A stretch of DNA of 46,096 bases from Chloroflexota bacterium (GTDB lineage Bacteria; Chloroflexota; Anaerolineae; Promineifilales; Promineifilaceae): positions 1 through 46,096 of the forward strand of contig JAKEFB010000071.1 in assembly GCA_022616275.1 (NCBI GenBank), given 5' to 3'. The notes under the pieces are model-generated. The model saw nothing but the letters and a program-made list of their open reading frames with translations. It had not been told where the DNA came from and did no database searches. Made by a program: the position numbers and the translations under genes. This document shows, piece by piece, positions 23,134-30,873 of this stretch; the stretch's first letter is position 1, and every line of letters begins with the position of its first letter.

Positions 23134-26073
23134 ATGATGAAGATGAGGACGTTAGAACAGGAGCAGGTTGATTACCCCGTGTTTCCGGCAACGCCCCCAA
23201 AGTGGCGCGCCGCCGGGAAAATCGTCGAAGCCGGCAGCAACCGGCCGCTGTTGCTGGTAGAAAGGGATACATTTTGGGTCGTGGTGGCCGGTAAAGTAGA
23301 TATCTTCGCCATACCAATCGTGGATGGGCAGCCGGCCGGGGCCAGGCATCACCTCTTTCGTGCCGAAGCAGGCCAGGCTTTATTCAGCGTTCATTCGGCG
23401 ATGGAGCAGGGAGTGGGGTTGCTGGCCGTGGGCGCTATGGGAACCGAGCTACTCGTGGTAGAACAGCACCAGGCCGAACCGCTGGTCCGGGATTTTGATT
23501 CGGCCGGACAACTGGTCCGGTGGCTCGACGACTGGATCACGAACCTGACAGCCAGCACGACGACCGTTCTACCGCCCAAGGATTGTACTTTGCTGGAGGC
23601 GGCGACGTCCCTGTCCTTGCCGGAGTCCGCCCGGGCCCGCCCCAGGCGAGGAGTGGTGTGGATTAAACATATGAACGGCGCCTCCTGGTGGCTGGATCGG
23701 AGTGACTTGCCGGCTCTAGGCGGGAAGCATCACTGGCCAATCAGCGGGGCCGCCTGGGTTCAAGCCATAACGAATAGCGAACTGACCTGTGATCAGACAA
23801 AGCTTCTCGTCCGGCAAGGCATCCTCTGGCCGAGTCTGCAACAGTTCCACGGCCTGATTATCGAATGCGTCAGGGCCAACATGGCGCAGAAAACGACGGC
23901 CGGCCACGAACGGTTACAGGAAAAGGCCGTCGCCAGCCGCCGCTCCCTGGAAGGCGCGTTCTCTCGCCTGGCGGCCGTCATGGAACCGGAAGCGCTCACG
24001 ACAGCCGCGCAGGAGGAAAACGCCCTGCTGGTGGCGAGCCGATTGGTTGGCCAGGCGATAAACGTTCGTATCCACAGCCACCCCAACATTCAAAAAGGAA
24101 TCAGCCGGAACCCCCTGGGTGACATCGCCAAGGCCTCCCGTATCCGGCTGCGCCAGGTGGCGCTCAAGGGTGAATGGTGGCGGCAGGACAATGGCCCATT
24201 GCTGGCTTACATGGAAGAAGATAAGCGGCCGGTGGCCCTCTTGCCCACCACGCCCCGCAGTTACGTGCTCGTTGACCCGGCCGTTCCCGGCCGGGTTCGG
24301 GTGACGCCGGACGTCGCCACTTCGTTGAACTCCTTTGCCTACACCTTTTACCGCCCGTTTAGTGACCGGCTTTTGGATGCCCTGGATCTTATCCGCTTTG
24401 GTCTATGGGCGGCTAAAGGGGATCTATTGATGGTGGTGTTAATGGGTATTGCCATTGGCCTGTTGGGTGTTTTCGTTCCCCTGGCCACCGGCATTATCGT
24501 TGACCGTATCATTCCTGGCGCCGACCGCTTCCAGCTCTGGCAGATCAGCCTGGCCCTGCTCGTCAGCGCCATTGCCGCCGCCCTGTTCCAGGTCACGCAG
24601 AGCATTGCCTTCTTGCGGCTGGAGGGGAAAATGGACGTCTCGTTACAGGCAGCCGTCTGGGATCGCCTCCTCAGCCTGCCGGTGGCTTTCTTTCGCAATT
24701 ACACGGCCGGCGACTTGGGCAGCCGGGCCATGAGTATCAGCACCATCCGGCAGACGCTGTCTGGAACGACTGTCGGCTCGATTCTTGCGGGCATCTTTTC
24801 CCTTTTCAGCTTTGGCCTGCTCTTCTACTACGATACCCGGCTGGCCTGGCTGGCAACCGGCCTGGTTGTGCTGGCGGCCGGGCTGACGACGGCTGCCAGC
24901 TACCTGCAAGTCCACTACCAGCGGCAACTGGTTGAGACCCAGGGGCGAATTTCAGGTATTGTTCTGCAGCTCATCACCGGCATTGCCAAGTTTCGAGTGG
25001 CCGGCGCCGAAGAGCGGGCTTTTGTCTACTGGGCGAAGGCTTTTAGCGAGCAAAAACGCCTGGCCTACCAGGCGCGTTCGGTAGCCAACGGCCTGGCGGT
25101 CTTTAGTGCCGTCTACCCTATTGTGGCTACGATGGCCATCTTTGCCGCGCTGGCTTTTTCGGCGACGGCCGGGCTGTCTACTGGCCAGTTTTTGGGCTTT
25201 AATGCAGCCTTCTCCCAATTCCTGGTGGCCACACTGCAAGTTAGTTTTGCCCTGATCTCCACCTTGAGCGTCATTCCCATTTATGAGCGGGCAAAACCGA
25301 TTTTGCAGACGTTACCGGAAACTGACGAGACCAAGGCCAGTCCGGGCGAGCTGAGTGGTCGAATTGAGATCAATAACGTTTCGTTCCGCTATAAAGAAAA
25401 TGGTCCTCTCATCTTGAGGGAAGTTTCTTTACAGGTGCAGCCGGGTGAATTCATTGCTTTAGTGGGGCCTTCAGGCTCGGGTAAGTCAACGCTTCTGCGC
25501 CTGCTATTGGGTTTTGAAACGCCGGAATCAGGGGCCATTTACTACGACGGGCAGGACCTGGCCAGTCTGGACATCCAGGAAGTGCGCCGCCAGACAGGGG
25601 TCGTGCTGCAAAACGGCCGCCTGTTAACCGGCACTATTCTTGAAAACATCATTGGCTCCTCGCTCTTGACCATTGACGACGCCTGGGAAGCGGCGCGGGC
25701 CTGCGGGCTGGATGAGGACGTCAAGCGGATGCCCATGGGCCTGCACACCCTGGTTAGCGAGGGCGGGGGGACCCTCTCCGGCGGGCAGCGCCAGCGGTTG
25801 TTAATTGCCCGATCCGTAGTTACCAGGCCGCGTATTCTCTTTTTCGACGAGGCCACCAGCGCCCTGGACAACCGGACCCAGGCTATTGTCAGCGAAAACC
25901 TGGAAAGATTGCAGGCCACCCGGGTGGTCATTGCCCACCGGCTCAGCACAATTATTAACGCCGATCACATTTTTGTCATGGACGGCGGCCGCCTCGTCCA
26001 AAGCGGCACTTATCGAGAATTAATGAATCAACCGGGACTTTTCGTTGATCTGGCCCGGCGACAGTTGACCTGA
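23134..26073 (+). CDS. NHLM-type ABC transporter, second subunit
   Basis: About 979 residues. A long N-terminal region (about 1-400) has no C39 catalytic site. It includes a beta-rich part resembling a degenerate cyclic-nucleotide-binding barrel (FWVVVAGKVDIFAI) and a helical section. An exporter membrane domain follows (about 410-690), then the ATPase: Walker A GPSGSGKST, signature [15 protein letters not shown], Walker B ILFFDEATS. This layout fits the NHLM ATP-binding/permease partner protein. Start choice among ATG 23134, 23137 and 23143 is uncertain; the last is best spaced from AAGGGA. The gene ends at a likely terminator. Confidence 0.9.
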   Translation: MMKMRTLEQEQVDYPVFPATPPKWRAAGKIVEAGSNRPLLLVERDTFWVVVAGKVDIFAIPIVDGQPAGARHHLFRAEAGQALFSVHSAMEQGVGLLAVGAMGTELLVVEQHQAEPLVRDFDSAGQLVRWLDDWITNLTASTTTVLPPKDCTLLEAATSLSLPESARARPRRGVVWIKHMNGASWWLDRSDLPALGGKHHWPISGAAWVQAITNSELTCDQTKLLVRQGILWPSLQQFHGLIIECVRANMAQKTTAGHERLQEKAVASRRSLEGAFSRLAAVMEPEALTTAAQEENALLVASRLVGQAINVRIHSHPNIQKGISRNPLGDIAKASRIRLRQVALKGEWWRQDNGPLLAYMEEDKRPVALLPTTPRSYVLVDPAVPGRVRVTPDVATSLNSFAYTFYRPFSDRLLDALDLIRFGLWAAKGDLLMVVLMGIAIGLLGVFVPLATGIIVDRIIPGADRFQLWQISLALLVSAIAAALFQVTQSIAFLRLEGKMDVSLQAAVWDRLLSLPVAFFRNYTAGDLGSRAMSISTIRQTLSGTTVGSILAGIFSLFSFGLLFYYDTRLAWLATGLVVLAAGLTTAASYLQVHYQRQLVETQGRISGIVLQLITGIAKFRVAGAEERAFVYWAKAFSEQKRLAYQARSVANGLAVFSAVYPIVATMAIFAALAFSATAGLSTGQFLGFNAAFSQFLVATLQVSFALISTLSVIPIYERAKPILQTLPETDETKASPGELSGRIEINNVSFRYKENGPLILREVSLQVQPGEFIALVGPSGSGKSTLLRLLLGFETPESGAIYYDGQDLASLDIQEVRRQTGVVLQNGRLLTGTILENIIGSSLLTIDDAWEAARACGLDEDVKRMPMGLHTLVSEGGGTLSGGQRQRLLIARSVVTRPRILFFDEATSALDNRTQAIVSENLERLQATRVVIAHRLSTIINADHIFVMDGGRLVQSGTYRELMNQPGLFVDLARRQLT

Positions 26074-26091
26074 CCCCTGGCCGCTTTTTTT
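26056..26091 (+). terminator. Terminator at the end of the transporter operon
   Basis: CGGC-GA-CAG (26056-26064) can pair with CTG-GCCG (26077-26083), followed by C and seven T (26085-26091). The hairpin overlaps the stop codon (26071-26073). The GA bulge makes it modest in strength. It would separate transporter transcription from the precursor gene. Confidence 0.45.
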
Positions 26092-26208
26092 CAGCTTCTC
26101 AGGCTGTGCCTCACCCAGGCCCGGTCCGGAGATCACCTGAGCAATCATACAGACGTCATAAGTATTGTTAATATTTGGTTATTAAGGCTGTTTTTTGCTT
26201 AACAACTC

Positions 26209-26237
26209 TTGGCTAGTTGTAGTGTATAGTGTATAGT
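26209..26237 (+). promoter_or_regulatory. Putative promoter of the lanthipeptide precursor
   Basis: The 229-bp gap before the precursor is AT-rich for this genome. TTGGCT (26209-26214) and TATAGT (26232-26237) are 17 bp apart, with the direct repeat GTGTATA-GTGTATA overlapping the -10. The precursor ATG is 66 bp downstream of the -10. No operator for a known regulator is seen. Confidence 0.45.
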
Positions 26238-26302
26238 TGTAAACACCCAACCGTTGTTTGCGGCCGCGAACATTTTTTACCCAAATAAAGGAGAAAACCC
26301 CA

Positions 26303-26512
26303 ATGTCCGATCAACCGCTTACCCATGATCAAATCGTGCGCGCCTGGAAAGATGAGGCCTATCGTTATAGCCTGACCGAAGAGCAGCGCAAGTTCGCTGG
26401 CGAGCATTACCCGTCCGGTGAAGTGGAACTTTCTGAAGAAGAAATGGCCCAGATCGCCGGCGGCCGCGCCGGGACCGGTGACTCTTCCTGCTGTTGGAGT
26501 AGCTGCAACTAA
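26303..26512 (+). CDS. lanA: Lanthipeptide precursor, mersacidin/lichenicidin-type leader
   Basis: 69-residue precursor. The leader (1-54) has the motif pattern of type II lantibiotics: AWKDEAYRYSLTEEQR, a PSGEVELSEEEM segment and the double-glycine end IAGG (G53-G54). The predicted core is residues 55-69, RAGTGDSSCCWSSCN, with 3 Cys (C63, C64, C68), 4 Ser and 1 Thr, enough for up to three lanthionine rings in 15 residues. ATG 26303 follows AAAGGAG. LanM lies 98 bp downstream after a hairpin, and a C39 transporter for Gly-Gly leaders is just upstream. The gene symbol is generic. Confidence 0.93.
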   Translation: MSDQPLTHDQIVRAWKDEAYRYSLTEEQRKFAGEHYPSGEVELSEEEMAQIAGGRAGTGDSSCCWSSCN

Positions 26513-26553
26513 TCGTTGCCCTCTCTCATCCACACAATTTGCAACTAACTGCG

Positions 26554-26589
26554 AAGCCAGGTGGTGGTCTCCACTGCCTGGCTTTATTT
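26554..26589 (+). terminator. Read-through hairpin between precursor and lanM
   Basis: AAGCCAGG (26554-26561) pairs with CCTGGCTT (26577-26584). An inner stem GTGG/CCAC (26564-26567, 26571-26574) lies above a TG/TG mismatch, and TATTT follows. It lies 42 bp after the precursor stop and ends before the lanM start. A partial terminator here would give much more precursor than enzyme, as in other lantibiotic operons. Confidence 0.65.
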
Positions 26590-26610
26590 CGTCCTTGTAG
26601 AGGTAATTGA

Positions 26611-29600
26611 GTGACCCGGGAACTGTTTCAGGACCCAACCTGGTACCAGGCCACGATGCTAACAGAGCGTCTGGCAACTTTGCCGGCTGGCCCCAACTTG
26701 GCCGATTTGCCGACAGACGAACAACTGGCTGCCCAGCGGTGGCAGCAGTGGCGCGCTCAATCGCCGTTCAGTGACGATCAATATTTTGAACGGCGGCTGG
26801 CTATAGACGGGTTGAGCCAGGAACAGTTCCGCCACCTCCTGGGCGAATCCCCAGCGGCCATACAGGCCCGTTTTCCGGCTCCCCCGGCCTGGTTGGTCCA
26901 GTTAAGCGAGGCCTATGCAGACTTTACGGACACCCCTGGCGCGCTACCGGAGAACATTGCCCGGTCGCTGGAGACCACTTTCCTGGCGGCCGTTGCCCCG
27001 CTCATTCACCAGACACACCATCGTTTGCAAAGTGGCTTGCAGCTCCTGGACCAACCCCATCAGCTCTTCGACCCGGCGACTATCGAAGGGGTGCTGATGG
27101 CCGACCTGCCGGACCGCTTGTTGTTGATGATCACTCGCACGCTGGTGCTGGAGCTTCACGTCGCCCGGCTGCGCGGTCTGCTGGCTGGAGAAACGGCTGA
27201 CGAGCGATTTCAAAGTTTTGTCCACTGGCTGGCCCGGCCGGAGAATAATTTGACGCTGTGGCAGGAATATCCCACCCTGGCTCGCCAGTTGGTCACTTAT
27301 GTCAACCATTGGCTTACGGCCAAACTTGAATTCCTCCAGCGACTTTATGACAACTATTCGGCCATCCAGGCGACTTTCAGCCCCGGACAGAAACTGGGAC
27401 GGCTCGTCCATTTAGAAAGTTATCTGGGCGACGCCCACCAGGGCAGCCGGACTGTGATGGCGGCTACCTTTGAGTCCGGCTACCGCCTGGTCTACAAGCC
27501 CCGGTCGCTGGCTTCCAGCCATCATTTCCAAGAATTGCTCCAGTGGCTCAACGAACAGGGCAACCGCCATCCGTTTCGCCTGTTGCCGACGTTGGACTAC
27601 GGCCACTATGGCTGGACCGAATTTGCCACCGCCCAGGGATGTAGCACGGTTGAAGAGGTCCGCCGCTTCTACTGGCGGCTGGGCGCGTACCTGGCCTTGT
27701 TATACGCCTTGCGGGCGACTGATTTTCACTACCAGAACCTCATTGCCGCCGGTGAGCAGCCCATATTGGTTGATTTGGAGACCTTTTTCCAGCCCCCGGC
27801 GGCCGAAAACAGAGGCTACCGGCCTGACTCGGTCGCCTATCAGGCGCTGATGAATTCAGTCGTCCGCATTGGCCTGCTACCACAAAGGTTGTGGCAATGG
27901 ATGGATGCCGAGCCAATGGCGGTGGACTTTAGCGGCCTGGGTGGGGCGGCCGGCCAGGTCTACAACAAGCCCGTTCCCCAGTGGGTCAACGTTGGCACAG
28001 ACCAGATGCGCATTTCCCACGGCCGCGAAGTTTTCCAGGGGGCGCAGAACCAGCCCACCCTCGATGGCGTCCCTGTAGCCCCGTTGCAGTACGTTGACGA
28101 GGTCACCACCGGTTTCCGGGAAACGTACGAGTTGCTCGTCCATCATCGGGAGGCGTTGCTGGCGGCCGGCGGGCCGCTGGCCCGCTTTGCGGGCGACGAA
28201 ATGCGGGTCATCATGCGGCCGACGATGGTTTACAGCATGTTGATCAAGGATGGCCGCCACCCCGACCTGCAGCGGAACGCCCTGGACCGGGACCGCTATT
28301 TCGACCGGCTCTGGGTGGGCATTGACTATCAACCCAAAATGGAGCACGTGATCGCCTACGAGCGCGGGGATTTACGGCAAGACGACGTCCCCATCTTTAT
28401 GATCCGGCCGAACTCCCGGGACTTGTGGACCGGCTCAGGTGACCGTGTTCCCAACTTCTTTGACGACTCGGGTGAGGCGCTCACCCGGCAGAGAATCGGC
28501 AAGATGGGTCCGGCCGACCTTCAACAACAACTGTGGTTTATGCGCGCTTCCCTGGCCACCTTGAGCATGAAGGCCGACCAGGAGCCGGCGGCCGTCCCTT
28601 ACCGTTTTGATGATCAGCCGCCGGCGACACGCGAGGAACTCCTGGTCACGGCCGAGACCCTGGGCGACCGCCTGGAGGCGCTGGCTTTATGGAATAACGA
28701 CCAGGCCGACTGGATTGGCCTGAGCGTCAACGGCGATAACTGGGTGCTGACCCCGGTCGGGCTGGACCTGTACAGCGGTACTCCCGGTATTGCCCTTTTC
28801 CTGGCTTACCTGGGCGCGCTGACCGGCCAGGAGAAGTACACCAGGCTGGCCCAGGCAGCGCTCAATACAGCCCGGCAAGAGATAGACAGCGCCAGCGGCT
28901 GGCTGAAGCTCGTCGGCGGTTTTAGCGGCTGGGGTGGCGTCATTTATGCCCTGACCCACCTGGGTGTGCTCTGGCAACAGCCGGCTTTGCTCGACGAAGC
29001 CGAGGCAATTGCCACCACCCTTCCCCCGCTCATCGCCCAGGACCAATTTTTTGACGTGATGGCCGGCGCGGCCGGCTGCCTGGCGGCTTTGCTGGCCCTC
29101 TACCGCAGCCGCCCCAGCCCCCAAACGCTGGCCACCGCCGTCCAATGCGGCCAGCGGCTGCTTGACCACGCCCGGCCGATGGCCCAGGGCCTGGGCTGGC
29201 TGGGACCACATAACCAGGATAAAGCGTTAACTGGTTTTTCCCACGGCGCGGCCGGCGTCGCCTGGGCCTTGCTACAACTGGCCCACCTGTCCGGTGAATC
29301 ACGCTTTAAGGCGGCGGCCCTGGAGGCTATGGCCTATGAGCGCCACCTCTTCTCGCCGGAAGCCGGCAACTGGCCTGATTTGCGTCCCCTCCCGCCAGGG
29401 CAGTACCCGTTCCGAACGGCCTGGTGCCACGGAGCGCCGGGTATCGGGCTGGCCCGCCTCAGCGCCCTGCCCTACCTGGACGACGCGGCCGTGCGCCAGG
29501 AGATTGGCGTTGCCGTAGAGACGACGCTGGCCGGCGGCTTTGGTCGAAACCACTCGCTGTGCCACGGAGACCTGGGCAACCTTGAGTTGCTGGCCCAGGC

Positions 29601-29835
29601 CCAGAAAAAATTCGACCGGCCGGAGTGGGCCGACCAGTTGGCCGGCCTGACCGGAGCTATTCTGGCCAATATTCGCCAGGCCGGCCCTCGTTGCGGCGTC
29701 CCCCTGGGCCTGGAGACGCCCGGCCTTATGAACGGCCTGGCCGGCATTGGTTATGGCCTGCTGCGGCTGGCCGAGCCAGAAAGCGTGCCCTCTATTTTGC
29801 TGCTGGAACCGCCGCCGTCACTCCGGCGGGCCTAG
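26611..29835 (+). CDS. lanM: Class II lanthipeptide synthetase LanM
   Basis: 1074-residue bifunctional enzyme. The N-terminal dehydratase (DUF4135, kinase-like fold) has YKPRS, DFHYQN (D371, H373, N376), VDLET (D388, E390) and an RVIMRPTMVYS segment matching the elimination/phosphorylation Arg-Thr region. The C-terminal LanC-like cyclase (about 720-1070) has FSHGAAG, WCHGAPGIG (C939, H940) and LCHGDLGN (C984, H985). Zn ligands would be C939, C984 and H985. It would phosphorylate and dehydrate Ser/Thr in the precursor core, then add Cys thiols to form lanthionines. Start is GTG 26611 with AGAGGT upstream. The 3' end overlaps the convergent minus-strand gene by 18 bp. Confidence 0.96.
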   Translation: MTRELFQDPTWYQATMLTERLATLPAGPNLADLPTDEQLAAQRWQQWRAQSPFSDDQYFERRLAIDGLSQEQFRHLLGESPAAIQARFPAPPAWLVQLSEAYADFTDTPGALPENIARSLETTFLAAVAPLIHQTHHRLQSGLQLLDQPHQLFDPATIEGVLMADLPDRLLLMITRTLVLELHVARLRGLLAGETADERFQSFVHWLARPENNLTLWQEYPTLARQLVTYVNHWLTAKLEFLQRLYDNYSAIQATFSPGQKLGRLVHLESYLGDAHQGSRTVMAATFESGYRLVYKPRSLASSHHFQELLQWLNEQGNRHPFRLLPTLDYGHYGWTEFATAQGCSTVEEVRRFYWRLGAYLALLYALRATDFHYQNLIAAGEQPILVDLETFFQPPAAENRGYRPDSVAYQALMNSVVRIGLLPQRLWQWMDAEPMAVDFSGLGGAAGQVYNKPVPQWVNVGTDQMRISHGREVFQGAQNQPTLDGVPVAPLQYVDEVTTGFRETYELLVHHREALLAAGGPLARFAGDEMRVIMRPTMVYSMLIKDGRHPDLQRNALDRDRYFDRLWVGIDYQPKMEHVIAYERGDLRQDDVPIFMIRPNSRDLWTGSGDRVPNFFDDSGEALTRQRIGKMGPADLQQQLWFMRASLATLSMKADQEPAAVPYRFDDQPPATREELLVTAETLGDRLEALALWNNDQADWIGLSVNGDNWVLTPVGLDLYSGTPGIALFLAYLGALTGQEKYTRLAQAALNTARQEIDSASGWLKLVGGFSGWGGVIYALTHLGVLWQQPALLDEAEAIATTLPPLIAQDQFFDVMAGAAGCLAALLALYRSRPSPQTLATAVQCGQRLLDHARPMAQGLGWLGPHNQDKALTGFSHGAAGVAWALLQLAHLSGESRFKAAALEAMAYERHLFSPEAGNWPDLRPLPPGQYPFRTAWCHGAPGIGLARLSALPYLDDAAVRQEIGVAVETTLAGGFGRNHSLCHGDLGNLELLAQAQKKFDRPEWADQLAGLTGAILANIRQAGPRCGVPLGLETPGLMNGLAGIGYGLLRLAEPESVPSILLLEPPPSLRRA

Positions 29836-30873
29836 CGGCAGCCAGGTGTTGTTCAACTCCAGGTAGGCTTTGGTCTCCTGGGGTTTGCCCGGCTCCAGGA
29901 CCACTTTGAGGTGGCTAATCTTCCGGGTGAAAATATTGTGCAGCCTGGGAAAGCCGGAATGGGCCGTGGCCCGTAACTGGGCGGCCTCGTCCGGGCTCAG
30001 GCCGTGAAACTGGCGGCCGGGCCAGCGCAACAACCCCTCTTTTTTCTCCGGCGCGCACTGCCCGGTAGCCGCCAGGTAATCCAGGAGCTGGCTCCAGCGG
30101 CTTTCCTTCGCCGGGCTTGGCTCCAGTAAATAACATTCCAACCCCAGCTTGGGCGAAATGTTGTCACCAACGTCCAGAGCCAGGCCATACTCGTCCACCA
30201 ATGGGGACAGGTCGCCAATCAACTCCTGCACTCTATCCAGGGGGCCGGGCCAGCCAATTTGCTGCAGGTAGGCCAGAGCCTGGTCTTTGGGCACGTTGCC
30301 GACGCACACCCTGGCCCGGTCGTAGCGCCGGGCCAGCATGACCCCGAGGGAAAAAAGCCTGGCCGCGGCCGGCAGCGCGGCAAAACAGGTCGCCAGGTTC
30401 CGCCGGAAGGAAGCTGACAGCAACTCAGCCTGAAGGGTGGTAATGGTAACCTCAGACAGTTGCTGGTACTCGGCCGGTGGCGCAGCCGAATCAAAACCAA
30501 TGAAAACGCTCGGCTGGGGCAGTTCAGGCGTATCGCCGGCCACGTCAAATTCGAGCCAGATTTCGCGAATCCCTCCTTGCAAGAACGACGCCGGCCGGAC
30601 CCATTCGGCGCAAAAGCGACGGACCTGGGACCAGACCGGGTCATCCGGCCCGTGACCGGCCAGAACGGCGCCACTGCCGCCGCGCCGCACAAATTGAGGG
30701 ATAAAGTCCACGTTGGTGGCGCCGGCCGGCAGGCGACACTCAATGGCAATGTTGGACACCGGCGGCAGCGTGGCGGCGATGGGCATGATCTGGGCCAGGG
30801 CCTGCTCAGGGACCAGTTGCCGGGGAAAGAAGGGCCGGTTGGCCTCCAGGTAATAGGCGGGTGAAAAAATCAT
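29818..30873 (-). CDS. Unrecognised protein in the lanthipeptide cluster
   Basis: 351-residue soluble protein with no signal peptide or membrane helix. Notable segments are IAIECRLPAGATNVDFIPQF, IREIWLEFDV, VFIGFDS, LALDVGDNISPKLGLECYL and HLKVVLEPGKPQETKAYLE. Repeated strands ending in an acidic/aromatic pattern hint at a repeated alpha/beta or barrel enzyme, and a distant prenyltransferase-like (ABBA) fold crossed my mind, but I cannot support it. Its ATG overlaps the stop of the C39-FAD gene (ATGA), so they form a coupled operon and probably act on the same substrate. It is convergent with lanM. I assign no function. Confidence 0.75.
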   Translation of the reverse strand: MIFSPAYYLEANRPFFPRQLVPEQALAQIMPIAATLPPVSNIAIECRLPAGATNVDFIPQFVRRGGSGAVLAGHGPDDPVWSQVRRFCAEWVRPASFLQGGIREIWLEFDVAGDTPELPQPSVFIGFDSAAPPAEYQQLSEVTITTLQAELLSASFRRNLATCFAALPAAARLFSLGVMLARRYDRARVCVGNVPKDQALAYLQQIGWPGPLDRVQELIGDLSPLVDEYGLALDVGDNISPKLGLECYLLEPSPAKESRWSQLLDYLAATGQCAPEKKEGLLRWPGRQFHGLSPDEAAQLRATAHSGFPRLHNIFTRKISHLKVVLEPGKPQETKAYLELNNTWLPLGPPE

